Translations under genes and position numbers: made by a program
The notes under the pieces: generated by a model
What the model saw: only the letters and a program-made list of their open reading frames with translations
What the model was told of the DNA's origin: nothing
Database searches by the model: none
Assembly (NCBI GenBank): GCA_025403435.1
Contig: CM046351.1
Span: 29,007,285 to 29,071,284, forward strand
Direction: 5' to 3'
From: Artocarpus heterophyllus
Taxonomy: Eukaryota; Streptophyta; Magnoliopsida; Rosales; Moraceae
Length of the DNA: 64,000 nt
In this document: one piece after another, positions 1 through 10,631 of the stretch
How the letters are laid out: every line of letters starts with the position of its first letter
Numbering within the stretch: position 1 is the stretch's first letter

Positions 1-1
1 T

Positions 2-208
2 AATCCACATGAAAAGAAATTGGATTTTAAGACGACTAATGGTTATTTTGAAAAATCCAAAGGGTATAAATTTTATTGTCCTACCCATAGTACGAGGATA
101 GTAGAATATAAAAATGCTAGGTTCATCGAGAATGGTGAAATTAGTGGGAGTGGAGAACCACGTAATGTGGTCATTGAAGAAGTTAGGGTAGAAGTTTTCT
201 ACCTATAA
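2..208 (+). pseudogene. copia-1 integrase C-terminal region
   Basis: The frame is already open at base 2 and reads into a segment with GYKFYCPTHSTRI and ARFIENGEISGS, the conserved stretch after the copia integrase core that leads into the RT domain. It ends at a TAA at 206-208. The next frame continues the same protein from about 197, so one extra base near 193-198 separates this piece from the RT piece. There is no native start here; the N-terminal integrase with the DDE residues is outside the window. Confidence 0.8.
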
Positions 209-1192
209 CTTCCAAGATTGTTCATAACATTGTTGTACAGCTTAACAATGTTCAAGAACAACAAGTGAATGACCAACCACTTCACAATGAAGTTGTACTC
301 GAAGAACCTATAGTAGCTGAATCACAAGAAGCAGTATTAAGAATATCTCAAAGAGAAAGATCATCTGTTGTCCCTAATGATTATGTGGTTTATCTACAAG
401 AGTCAGAAATTGAGTTGAAAATTGATAGTGATTCGATTTCAGATCTAGTTTCATTTTCACAAGTCATAGAAAGTACTAATTTTGACAAGTGGTTTAACGC
501 TATGAAAGATGAGTTAAAATCTATGGATCAAAATCAAGTTTGGGACCTTGTTGAGTTGCCTGAAGGTTGCAAGAAAGTCAGGTGTAAATGGGTCTTTAAG
601 ACCAAGTGCGACTCTAAAGGCAATATTGAACGGTACGAGGCTAGACTTGTTGCTAAAGATTTAACTCAGAAAGAAGGCATTGACTACAAAGAGACTTTTT
701 CACTAGTCTCTAAGAAAGATTCACTCAGAATTATTATGGCATGGATGGCTCATTTTGATTTAGAGTTACACCAAATGGATGTAAAAACCGCCTTTCTCAA
801 AGGAAATTTACTCAACGGAAATTTAGAGGAAGAAGTCTATGTGGACCAACCCGAAGGCTTTTCAAGTAAAGGAAAGGAACACATGGCGTGTATATTAAAG
901 AAATCAATATATGGATTAAACAAGCTTCCCGACAATGGTATCTTAAGTTTAATGATATCATTACTTCGTTTGGATTTAAAAGGAGCACCATTGATCGATG
1001 TATATATATGAGGGTCAGTGGGAGCAAGTTTATTTTTTTAGTCCTATATGTTGATGATATTTTGCTTGTTGCTAATAATCTTGGTTTATTACATGAAACG
1101 AAGAAATTCCTCTCTAAGAACTTTGAAATGAAAGACATGGGTGAGGCAACTTATGTGATAGAAATTGAAATATTCTGTGATAGATCATAAGA
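197..1192 (+). pseudogene. copia-1 reverse transcriptase
   Basis: Copia RT opens with MKDELKSMDQNQVWDLVELP and KWVFKTK near 505-610, followed by the LHQMDVKTAFLKGNL block near 765-810 and the catalytic YVDDILL at about 1048-1068. One frameshift near 920-930 moves reading from the first frame to the second, exactly where the family has the SIYGLKQ(A/S)RQWY motif. The reading frame ends at the TAA at 1188-1190. All the usual RT blocks can be followed, but the frame break and downstream stops make it non-functional. Confidence 0.85.
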
Positions 1193-2026
1193 ATTATTAG
1201 GGTTGTCTCAGGCTATATTAACAAAGTTTTAGAGAAATTTAAGATGGACAAATGCTCATCATGTATAGTTCCAATTCAGAAGGGAGACAAATTTAGTCAT
1301 GTGCAATGTCCAAAGAATGAATTAGAATGAGTGCAAATGAAAAACATTCTTTATGCATCTGTAGTTGGTAGCTTGTTGTATGCTTAAACTTGCACCAGAA
1401 CCGACATTAGTTTTGCTGTTGGGATGTTGGGAAGATATCAAAGTAATCCAGGAATAGATCATTAGAAAGCCGAAAAGAAGGTTCTCAGGTATTTGCAAGG
1501 AACAAAGGACCTTATGCTCACTTATAGAAGATGTGATCATCTTGAAGTGATCGGTTACTCATATTCAAACTTTGCCAGATGTGTTGATAGTAGAAAATCT
1601 ACATTTGGTTATATGTTCCTTTTGGCCGAAGGAGCAATTTCATGGAAGATTGCGAAGCAATCTGTCATTGCTGCATCCACTACGGAGGCCGAGTTTGTGG
1701 CCTGTTTTGAGGCCACAAGTCATGGTTTATGGTTGCGGCATTTTATTTCAGGATTTGGAAATGTCGACAGTATGGCCAGGCCGTTGAAATTTTATTGTGA
1801 TAATGCCACAACAGTCTTCTTTGCTAAGAACTTTATGTATTCTAATGGTGCGAAACGTATGGATATTAAGTACTTAGTCATTAAGTATGAAGTTCAGGAA
1901 CGTAAAGTGTCAATTAAACAAATTAGCACCAATCTTATGATTGCAGATCCTTTAATAAAAGGATTGCTACCTAAAACGACATTTATTGAACATGTTGAAT
2001 GTATGGGTGTTATTAGACGTCATTAA
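1193..2026 (+). pseudogene. copia-1 RT tail and RNase H
   Basis: From about 1220 the frame carries the linker with VPIQKGDKFSHVQCPKNELE and YASVVGSLLYA, with internal stops near 1329 and 1386. From 1493 it is open to 2026 and encodes RNase H: LRYLQGTKDLMLTY, SRKSTFGY, AISWKIAKQSVIAAS, TTEAEFVA and YCDNATTV. The family's first catalytic aspartate block (Y-S-D-S-D-F-A) reads Y-S-Y-S-N-F-A here, so one or two acidic residues are lost. The end MIADPLIKGL is the normal copia pol C-terminus. Confidence 0.85.
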
Positions 2027-2387
2027 TGGTTATGTCCTATTTCATTTTAACGATATGACACTTTGAGCTTACTTATTATGTTCCTGATATATCTTGTTTT
2101 CTATTTTATATACATGATTGTTATAGATTAATGTTTGACAAGATTGTCTCATCAAAGACATTAAAGTGGACTATTATTATACCTCTCAATTATGAATCAT
2201 GTTAAATAGATGTCTAATGTTGTAGTACATAGAAGGGACTACACTAAATTGTGATGTACGACTGCCATGACTCACTTTAGATTTTCTGTTTAATTATGAT
2301 GTAGAGTACTAGCCAATGTTGAAAAGATTTAGCATAATATTGTTGTGCAAATTATAGCCTTATTAAACTAATAAAGGAATATTATAT

Positions 2388-2403
2388 GGGGCAAGTGGGA
2401 GAA
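2388..2403 (+). promoter_or_regulatory. polypurine tract of copia-1
   Basis: The purine-rich GGGGCAAGTGGGAGAA lies directly before the TG that opens the LTR. This is the normal primer site for plus-strand DNA synthesis in copia elements. Confidence 0.8.
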
Positions 2404-2816
2404 TGTTAGAATTATGGCCCACATGATTAACTGAGGGCCTATAAAACTTAAGAGATTTTTTAAATGCTAAAAACCTATTGGCTATGAGAGGTTACAACTC
2501 TTATTAAAGGATGTGTCTACATCTGAAAGGATGTGTGCTTTGATGGAAAGGCACCTATTGAGGGTCTATAAATAAGAGTCTAGTCATCTCTCCACCCAAT
2601 CAATTGTATTCTTTCTCTCCATTAGAAAAAATACATTAAAGTAATAACTGTGGGTTTAGAGAGAGAAACTAAGTTCTTCTTCTCTGTCAATTTCTGTTCA
2701 AAGTGTTCTTTGCAAATCAAAGACCTGAATCAAGGTACGCACTAAATCTTCTTCTGTGAAAATTATTGAGTTCTAAGATTTCTAGGAATTACAGATATTA
2801 AAGTTCTATCACTACA
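2404..2816 (+). repeat. copia-1 3' LTR (about 413 bp)
   Basis: It starts TGTTAGAATTATGG directly after the polypurine tract and ends in a CA near 2816 (2819 is also possible). Inside are a TATA box and a CT-rich leader. The right boundary is set only by the CA rule because the second LTR is outside the window. Confidence 0.75.
2567..2574 (+). promoter_or_regulatory. TATA box of the copia-1 LTR
   Basis: TATAAATA lies 164 bases into the LTR, followed after about 20-40 bases by a CT-rich stretch, where R would begin. Confidence 0.6.
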
Positions 2817-3330
2817 TCATTTTATTTCCTAGTAATTTGGTCACATTTGACACAAATTTATCTCCTCTTTTGTTTCAAAATTGATACAATTTATTGTCAA
2901 AAAAAAATTTTCAAACATAGTTAATCACAAATTTTTTTGGTAATAGTTAATTAATTAATAGTTAATCATATATATAATATAAACAATTACATACTAATAA
3001 CAGTAGTAAGACAAAAGTACAATCCAATTGGTTTTATTTCATTACTAACATTATACCAGTTTCAAAATTTGGATTTTTGACCTGCAAAATACATGGAACC
3101 AAATTGGCAACTTTTTTCCAAAACACAATTCACTAACACCGTTCCTACACCATTGCCCATCATCATGGACTGCATACACAAATATGTAACTTTGGTGTTT
3201 CATTTCCCCCACCAAATACACAAATTCAACAACACAGCTTCCATATCCAACGAGCACCCAAAAAAAAAAAAAAAAAACAATGCCTCTTCACTCTCCAAGT
3301 TCATCGCTGATTGTCCGTGGACTGGATCCT
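2817..3330. other. AT-rich intergenic DNA, 3' side of the small gene
   Basis: I see no coding frame of its own; the short open frames at 3051-3353 match nothing. An AATAAA on the minus strand at 3038-3033 is a possible poly(A) signal for the small minus-strand gene that ends at 3331. An A17 tract sits near 3260. Confidence 0.5.
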
Positions 3331-3639
3331 CTATCGCTGCAGCAGAAATTTAGCCTCCATCTCATTGATTTTCCTAAGCAAACCAGGTAAGATTACCCTT
3401 GATCTTGCACACGTTACAAGGTCATGATACCACCTTAAAAATGGATAACCATCTCTGAAAACCCTGTCTATCACTGTGTCTAAAAACTTTTAACAAAAAT
3501 CAACCCTTTATCAAGAACCCACGCGAAATACATATCTCACACACAAAGAAGCTCCGTTCGGGTATAAATTTGACCATGCGGTCATCATTTTACCTGGCTT
3601 GCAACGGAAGCAACGGGGTGGTTCGCCGCCATCCGCCAT
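3331..3639 (-). CDS. small two-exon gene, product not recognised
   Basis: The coding parts are 3594-3639 (exon 1) and 3331-3479 (exon 2) on the minus strand, separated by a 114-bp intron that begins GTAAAATG and ends TTTTTAG. Exon 1 ends after the first base of a codon and exon 2 resumes with the other two, giving 64 residues and a TAG stop. The product starts MADGGEPPRCFRCKP, with a CxxC pair, and its C-terminal half is rich in Arg, Leu and aromatic residues (PFLRWYHDLV, LPGLLRKINEMEAKF), looking helical and basic. There is no signal peptide or membrane segment. The ATG at 3639 is the first in frame; a second ATG in another frame lies at 3632. A matching intron phase with an uninterrupted frame argues for a real gene. 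I do not know the family. Confidence 0.6.
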
Positions 3640-4940
3640 TCGCGTCCCCCAACAACTCCAATTGACGAATAGAAATAAAAATTATCAACAAGTTTTAGGG
3701 AATTATTATTATTATTATTTGTGAAGAAAAAAAGAATTTACATTTTAAAAAAATTACTAACACCCAAAATTAGTACTCATGTACAAATGAATCCTATTTT
3801 TTGGGTCATGTTCTTTAATAATTAAAAGATTCAAAATTTGTAAAAAAAAAAAAAAGGCAAAATATTTATATTTCTATAATTTGCTATCATTCTTTTTTTA
3901 TTTGCCATTTTGTGGTGGGACCAATAAAGAAGACCAGTATAGGTACACATCGACGTTATTTATTATCTAAATATTAATGACATATATGCAACTAAAACGA
4001 CCAAATGGCTATCAAAAGATTTCATCAACCACTCCATCTACCCTGCCTTTCGTTTTTACCACGGTACTCAAAACAAAATCCATTATGTGAAAAATTTTTA
4101 CAATAACAAACATTTTCTCTAACTCTCCATTTTTCCAATACACCCATATTCTATCCAAGTGTTTCCGTTGCTCCTTTATATGGCCCTACTTTGCTTCCTT
4201 CTCTATGTGAGATTTTTTGCTTTGTTTTATTCTGCCAAGACTTGACACAAGTTTAGATTAACATAGGGTAGGAATTTCATTTAGGTTTTCGTTGTTCTTC
4301 ACATTTGCAAAAAGAAAATAAGAAAGAAAGAAAAGAAAGGAAAAAAATGGATTATCTCAGCTCGCAAACTCCTTTTCCTCAAACACTTCACCTAGGTGTA
4401 TAATTTATACATATTGTTCGACACATTTCTTTTTACGTTCTTGTTTTGATAATTGATGGTGATTCTGCTTTATTGCTGTCTGACGATTAAATTTTTCTAG
4501 ATAACCAAACATTTGGCTAGTTTTCGCTATTAGTTGTAGACTTTGTGCGTTTTGTTTTGGTACATTTCTTTTCTTGTCTTAATTGTTTGTTTTTTAATCA
4601 ATATGTTTTTTTTTTTTTGGGAGATTTTCATGGTTTGTCTTTTTAAATAAAAATAAAGCATAATTTCCATGGCAGAAATTCCAAACAAACCCTTTATTAA
4701 AATAGTCTGATCTTTTAATTTTTGGTATATCAAATGGTGTCTAACCAATCATATTATGACAATCATTTAATAGAAAACACATAAAAATGGGTTTAATTTG
4801 TTCTCTTATGGTCCTTTCTATTTTCGTCTTGCTGAACAAAACAAAAGCATTTCTGAAAACACCCTTGGAAACACCATTGTTGAAACCGAGATTTTACTGC
4901 ATGTCATTTTGATCCTCCGTTTTGGAATTGCCATTGCTGA
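3640..4940. other. intergenic DNA between the small gene and the PP2C remnant
   Basis: AT-rich, with an ATT microsatellite near 3707-3719 and an A-rich tract near 3841. 3640-3900 would be the promoter side of the minus-strand gene. A purine-rich stretch at 4308-4346 leads to an ATG at 4347 with an 18-codon frame; it could be a leader of the PP2C gene but I cannot connect it. Confidence 0.4.
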
Positions 4941-5850
4941 AACAGTTGGGTTTATGTTATTCATATGGCACTTGACATGGATCCAGATTTTACTGCAGTT
5001 GACTCTTGTTGTCCGGTTGCACTTATCTGGAAAGAGACATTATATGTTGCTAATCTAGGTGATGTTCTGGTGATCGGTCGCATGAACACTTACCCATTAG
5101 GATAGAAGCTGATCCATTGACTTGCGATGGCAATGCCAGGTTAGACAAGCAATCATGGCCCCACATGCGTAATGTTGTTGGGTGTCCAAAGCCATAGCTG
5201 ATGCATACTTACAAAGCCAGAGTACTAAGAAACCAAGAAATCAAAGGTTCAAGCTTCACGGACCTAATCACCGTCCTGTAATCTCAGCGTAACCATGCTT
5301 GGTTACAGAGACGGAGTCAGGAAAATTAATCAGAATAGGCAGAATGTATACTAACATTGTCCAAAAAGATTAAACAAAGGAAATATAGAACTTTAAGGGG
5401 GCAGAATATAATTTTAGGAGAGGTGAAATATAATTTTAATAGGGTGAAACATAATTCTTTTATAAATTTAATATACAATATTGAAAGAAAAAATTTTGGG
5501 ACAGCCGCCCGTCGTGTGTAGCTCCATGCCTGCTTGGTTATAAAAGTTCTATAATCATATGATAGATTCCTTATGTGGGCTTCCATTGGCCTATGGGGTC
5601 ACATCTCCAACGAGACAGCTATTGAGATCGTAAAGAATAACCCGCGACAAGTATGTTTTCCTTATTTCCTTTTAGTACCTACTATGTCCAACATTTTGAT
5701 CTTCAATGTGTTAGTCTCCACTTGAATTCTAACAAGAAGGCTTCTTATAGCAGCTAGCAAAGTGTCATATAGGAAGGGTTACATACAATCAGATTAAAGT
5801 GTTCCAAAAAAAGGGAACTGAGGCGACCGCGGCGCTTTCATGAAAGGGGG
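4941..5850 (+). pseudogene. protein phosphatase 2C (PP2C) pseudogene, plant clade D-like
   Basis: Plant PP2Cs remove phosphate from Ser/Thr using two metal ions held by aspartates. Three pieces in family order are visible on the plus strand. At 4977-5075 the frame has DSCCPVALIWKETLYVANLGD, the core strand pair normally ending in A-N-x-G-D-S. At 5576-5650 it has W-A-S-I-G-L-W-G-H-I-S-N-E-T-A followed by IEIVKNNPRQ and a GTATGT donor; the family has A-S-D-G-L-W, so the metal-binding Asp is Ile. At about 5735-5846 a degraded RRLLIAAS and KKRELRRPRRFHE resemble the C-terminal tail before the HFHDD motif. Stops at 5094-5096 and elsewhere, and loss of the middle, mark it as dead. Clade D is inferred from the H-(I/L)-S-N and N-x-P-R wording. 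Confidence 0.7.
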
Positions 5851-6049
5851 TTTGATGCATTTGTAACCTGGTTTCTCAATAAGAGTATTCAAAGTCCCCC
5901 CTTTAAATGAAAGGCTCAACCTTCAAGGAGTGGCATGATCAGTGCAAAGTTTTAGTGCCTAAAGAAGGGATGAGCATAGTTAGCTTGATTCACTCAATTT
6001 GATTTTTTGAACAGGTTTTCGTTTTTCCTCTTTTTGCATTTTTTTCTTT

Positions 6050-6361
6050 TTGCAGCATCAAGTTGTTGTTTCTCCACACTTTCTTTTCTTATTTTTGAAT
6101 ATCCTATATTCTCATGCTGATTCATCTTCTTTGACATGTGAAGACCCCTTTTGGGATAATCCTGAAAGCTTAAACTGTAAGGCTATTACTGTTTTAGGGT
6201 CACATTATAGAGTTTGTATAAACTCAAAAGGCTGTGCAATGTTTACAGACATAACAAAGATAACCTCGAGCTCGAGGACAGGGTTATCCGATAAAATGAA
6301 CAACTTGTCATATAACTATTGTACTGAAAGATTTAGATGTAAAGGAAAAATAAATATTTAG
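6050..6361 (+). other. unassigned open frame with possible secretory leader
   Basis: About 100 codons are open, ending at a TAG at 6359-6361. There is no ATG at the start; the frame follows a T-rich tract and GCAG, so it would have to be a 3' exon. A hydrophobic stretch (HFLFLFLNILYSHA) precedes a region with six cysteines. I recognise no family, and the surroundings show no other exon. It may be chance. Confidence 0.2.
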
Positions 6362-7419
6362 ATTCATTGAAGATAAATATATTCACAAAAAAAATAAAAT
6401 AGCACATTTTATTATGTTTAAAAAACATGGATAAAAAATAAGTATACGAGGTCATTATTTGTATAGTAATACTAGAGGGAGATTGTGGGACAAAAAATAA
6501 ACCCGCTTAGTTCTTTCCCACAAGTGTACTTTACATATCATGAGTATTAATGTTTGAGTTACTGATATAAAGGAGAATGTCCGTTTGCCCTTTTTTTTGT
6601 CTTTCTTCTTCTTTTTTTTCTTTTTTTTTTGGTAGGCTATGGAGGGTGGGGAACGAGGGCTCAAAGGCTTATGTTGAGTTGAGCCAATTTGCATATAAAT
6701 ATGGGGTTTCTTTTGCAATCATGATTATGCTATAGTTTTTCTTGTGTAATTAGGAGCTATTAAAGGATTGGTCCATCTTTCTTTTCGTGCCTTCTCTGAC
6801 TTTTCTATGCTTCACTTCATATTTAAGTACTTTTTTTAGTGAAGCCTCGCTCGCCTTTTTGTTTCTTAGCTTTAGTATTTTTTTCAAAGTGAACTTTGGA
6901 TGCCGCTTATCCAGTCTTAATTGTTGTAAACTATGTCATCTGAATTAGTATAGTAACCAATTATGTGCTTAGAAACGCACAATTTGCATTCAGTATCAAG
7001 AGTATCGGTTTGGCAATTTTAGGCATTAGTGCTTGATTCCGGGACATGACATGAGTGGCCATGTCTAAGCAATGGAGCGTCGACGCTACTAAAATGAATT
7101 CAGACTTTGGAAAATTAGTTTTGAGATCCAAGTTTACTCTTTTTGTGAGTTTCAATTATTTTGTTCTTCATTTAACAGAAGGCCTTTTTTTTTTTTTTTT
7201 TTGGAAAGCAGAGAACTATTACTATCAAAATACTCTTACAGATTATTCTGCACGCAATCGTTCATGCTTTGGCATATGGTATTGATCTATACTCTTTTTG
7301 CAATTTAATGATGATAGTTTTAATTTTTGGTAATGGGCAACTTAGAAGGATGCCCCTGAAGGACCACCTTTTCAAGATTGTACTCGTAAAAAGCTATTTT
7401 CAAGATTGTCACTTTAATT
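6362..7419. other. intergenic DNA
   Basis: AT-rich with T tracts near 6591-6630 and 7184-7201. No frame here carries a motif I recognise. Confidence 0.4.
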
Positions 7420-7560
7420 AAAAAAAATGATTTATTAAACGTCTAAGTTACCTTTCATTCTTTAATTAAAAAAGTGATTTATCAAGAGTCTAAGTTACTC
7501 TTCTTTCTTTAATAAAAGATTATTTATTAAAAATTCAAGTCACCCTCCCTTCTTACTCCC
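7420..7560 (+). repeat. imperfect tandem repeat, about 3 copies of a 60-65 bp unit
   Basis: The block TGATTTATTAA...GTCTAAGTTAC...TTCTTTAAT recurs near 7429, 7472 and 7520 with small indels and substitutions. It is non-coding. Confidence 0.6.
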
Positions 7561-7569
7561 TCATATGAG

Positions 7570-7985
7570 ATACCAAAGTAAAACCCGCCAAATTCTATCC
7601 CAAACGCTCCAAAACCCACCGAGTTCCATCCTGAAAGCTACCAAGTTTTGTTACAAAACTCGTCAGGTTCCAACATATTTTCTTTAAAACAAATAAACAC
7701 CAACTACATTTGATCGCTATTGTAGGGTGCCGGAGCATAATCTAGTAGGTTCCAATGTTGGAACCTACTAGATTCCAATATGTTCTCTTTGAAACAAAGT
7801 AATACCAACCACCTCCGATTGCCCCGTGTGGGGTGCAGGACCAGTAGTGATAAGTTTTGAAGCTAAAACCCGCTAGCTTTTGTCGTGAAACCATCAGGTG
7901 CCAATATATTCCATCTTGGAATCTGCCAGGTTTCGTAGTTAAACCTATAGGTTCCATCCCAAAACCTGCATAATTCCATCCAGGT
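7570..7985 (+). repeat. degenerate minisatellite based on a roughly 25-30 bp unit
   Basis: Variants of AAAACCCGCCAGGTTCCATCC recur about ten times or more (for example near 7578, 7608, 7640, 7660, 7740, 7866, 7890, 7920, 7945, 7975). A longer unit of about 110 bp, with ACACCAACTACATTTGAT and ATACCAACCACCTCCGAT as equivalents, also appears twice. The repeat is strongly diverged. Confidence 0.55.
7739..7774. repeat. 36-bp palindrome, 17-bp perfect arms
   Basis: AATCTAGTAGGTTCCAA is followed after a two-base TG centre by its exact reverse complement. It lies inside the minisatellite and uses its core unit GTAGGTTCCA in head-to-head orientation. Confidence 0.85.
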
Positions 7986-8475
7986 TCCAAAGTTTTAAAA
8001 AAATAGCAGATCAAGCAAAAAATACAACCAAATTACAATTTATCACACAAAATAACTAGATAATATATATAACACATCAGAACTTGAATTTTCAATCAAA
8101 CAACAGAAAAACTAGATCTAGGCTTCAACAAATGAATTGATTCCTTATTTACAAATTGATTATCAATTCTTTTACTATGTAATTCACTCCTTCAACATTT
8201 AGACTTCTACATAAAACTAGATCTGCGAGCAATTGACGAATTGAAAATCAACAATCAAATGTCATTCTTTCAATTGTCAACTTCACAAGAAAAGAAACAA
8301 TCAGATCCAAAGATAAACAAAAACTCACAAAACCATCACAGAATGTGATCTTGGCTTTAAAGTCAAAAAATCGTCAAAGAATACTTCCAAAGAGGAAAGA
8401 AAATCATCAAATACTCTTGCAAACAAATTGGACAAAAACATGAGAGATTACAAAGATGAAAGAAAAATGCTCATA
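7986..8475. other. intergenic DNA left of the solo LTR
   Basis: AT-rich with no supported coding frame. It ends in the left copy of the TCATA target duplication (8471-8475). Confidence 0.5.
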
Positions 8476-8750
8476 TGTAACGCCCCGAAATTTATTTAAT
8501 ATTATTGTAATGTAAAATGATGAATTAATGTGTCATAATTAATGTTTCAACATTAATTTGATTATTTGGTAAAATTTTGAATTTTAGGTTGTTTTGTTAA
8601 TTTAATAAAATCAAATGATTTCTTATTGTTTTAGAATGATGTTTTGAGTTTTAAAATGCAACAATTTGTAAAATGTTAAAAATATTCCGTTTTACAAAAC
8701 CGTGGATGGCACATGATTTTTGCATAGTAAAACTGTCCACCGTTTCTCTC

Positions 8751-8870
8751 TATTTATTTTCTCTTCCCTTCCTCTCTCTTCACTCTCAGCTCTCACTCTC
8801 TCTCTCTCCTCTTCTCTCCCGTGTGATCTCTCTCTCTCTCATTCTCTCTCGGTTTCTCTCTTTCTCACTC
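8751..8870 (+). promoter_or_regulatory. putative LTR core promoter and CT-rich leader
   Basis: TATTTATT at 8751-8758 is followed by about 110 bases that are almost pure CT, a plant-type pyrimidine patch. The same TATTTATT and CT start recur at the end of the second LTR copy at 63985-64000, so the block is conserved. Confidence 0.45.
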
Positions 8871-9353
8871 AAATTTCTTCAAGATTTTGAAGCCAAATTC
8901 GGGTCTAAGCTTTGGGTTAGCGAATATGAAGCTTGGGGACAAGATTTGGCAACCAAAAACGTGGGTTTAAAGCTTCGATTCTAGGTTAGTTTTGAAATTT
9001 CTAAACTTTTTCAAAATTTTCAAATTTTGTACATTTTTGAAATTTAGGTTCGTTTGAGCTTAGAAAACCTTTGATTTGAATTAAATGAACTTAGAACACC
9101 TAGAATCCAAGCTTAGATTGAAGAAAAATAGATTCGATTCAAGATTTTTCATTTTTCCTCATTTTTCCCCATTTTTGGATTTTTTAGATTTTTGTGTTTG
9201 AATCTTGTTTAAATGAGTTCAAAAGTGTTCTAGTATGTTTTTCTATCATCTATGATTGTTTTCCATGCCTGAGATTTGAGAAAAACATGTTAAAATCAAG
9301 ATTTGGATTTTGGGAGAACCAAAACCCGTGGCTGGAATTTTTGGATTTTTCCA

Positions 9354-9507
9354 GTTTGGCAGGCCGGATTTAAAGGATCGGTAGGCCAGAATGCACCGTT
9401 TGGCAGGCCAAACCTGGGAAATGTCTGGCCGACTGGATCTGATTTCTAGCAGGTCAAACTACACAGTTTGGCCGGCCAAAGCAGGGAGTCCGGCAGGCTG
9501 GCAGAGC
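9354..9507 (+). repeat. cluster of GGCAGGCC dyads in the solo LTR
   Basis: Variants of TTTGGCAGGCC(GA/AA) recur about seven times at 20-30 bp intervals. They read GGCAGGCC on the element's sense strand. Confidence 0.7.
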
Positions 9508-10631
9508 ATGAAAAATTTTATGATTTTTCACCGGTTTTCACTGTTTTGAACCTCGATTTAAATTTCAACCTTATAAAATGATTTTATAGATACAAATGGC
9601 ACACTAGGACATCATGAAATGGTTTAGTAACATAGAATGTCTCGAACTAGATATTGATCGACTTAGTGTGTATCTAGGATCGTTCGTAATTCCGCGGAGC
9701 TAACGTATAGCGGACCTGGATTACGGTGTGGGCACTGGGATGAGTATCGAGGTAGGACTTCTACCCCATTCCTTGGTAGCCTAGATTTAAAATGATTTGG
9801 CGTTGAAAAAGGGTTTCTATAAAAATGTTTTCAACGGTTGTTTGAAAATGAATTTATCGTTTATATTTTAATATACCATAAACTGAAATGAACATCATAA
9901 TGAATGTAAATGACAATACTTGGTAAATGGATTTTGAATGATGATGAAAATAAACATAAAGGCATGATGCCATATCAGAGATCGGGTCGTGTAGCGACTG
10001 ACCGTGGGGGCAGGTCTCGAAACCTAGCTGGGCCACTAAGGTGGTGATATCCTTATGGTTTGCCTAGGAAAAAGAAAATGATGATGTTTCTGGTTGACCT
10101 AATAAACTGTTTTGGGTAAGAACGGTTTTATTTAAATTTATTTATTTATTCAGTGTTTCTTTTAAATGATTCCTTGAATAATGAGATTTTTCTTTAAATT
10201 AAATGATTCATTAAAATATAGTCCTACTGAGCCTTTCGCTCAAGTTTTATTTGTTTTAAACTTTCCCCCCTCTAGGTGGTTTTCCATTTAGGTTTGGAAA
10301 GGATTCAACGGACCAAACTCAGGAGCAGTAGAAGGATTAGTATATCATTTGTATTATTTAATCAAGGCATGTAATGTTTTTAACTTTCTTTGTGCATGGA
10401 CTATAGTTGTATTATTATATTGTCAGTACCATGTGTGTGCACAAGTTGTGGGTTAGTGGGACCCATACTCGCTACGTTTATTATTTATTTTTCATGCAAT
10501 GGTTTTCTTGAAACTTTCACATTTTATTATTTAATTTAACCCCTAAAATTCTTTATTTTAATTAAATTCTCTCTTAATTAATCTAAATAATCCGTCACGT
10601 TACCTCCCGTACTCCGGGGCGTGACATCATA

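Larger units (their letters stand above)
1..2816 (+). mobile_element. Ty1/copia retrotransposon copia-1, 3' half only, decayed
   Basis: The order of parts is integrase C-terminus, reverse transcriptase, RNase H, polypurine tract, LTR, which is the copia order. The 5' LTR, gag and most of the integrase lie left of the window. Several frameshifts and stops break pol. The wording of its gag-pol (for example the GYKFYCPTHSTRI block) belongs to the same common plant copia group as copia-3 at 60.6-62.3 kb, on the other strand. No left target-site copy is available to test the insertion boundary. Confidence 0.9.
8476..10626 (+). mobile_element. solo LTR, 2151 bp, family TGTAACGCCCCG
   Basis: The ends TGTAACGCCCCG and CGGGGCGTGACA are near-perfect inverted repeats with TG/CA termini, and TCATA is duplicated on both sides (8471-8475 and 10627-10631). 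There is no internal region, so it is a solo LTR left by recombination between two LTRs. The first 290 bases match the sequence at 63709-64000 closely, including the CTCTATTTATTT block. It also carries the GGCAGGCC dyad cluster seen in the A/B/C LTRs, although its termini and body differ from theirs. It is probably from a Tekay-type gypsy element. Confidence 0.92.

Noticed and set aside
4347..4403. Short ATG frame in good start context
   Set aside because: Only 18 codons, no link to the PP2C segments could be shown.
7055..7285. 76-codon open frame
   Set aside because: Contains a run of Phe from a T tract; no recognisable domain.
8673..8984. 103-codon Ser/Leu-rich frame
   Set aside because: Product of the CT-rich leader of the solo LTR.
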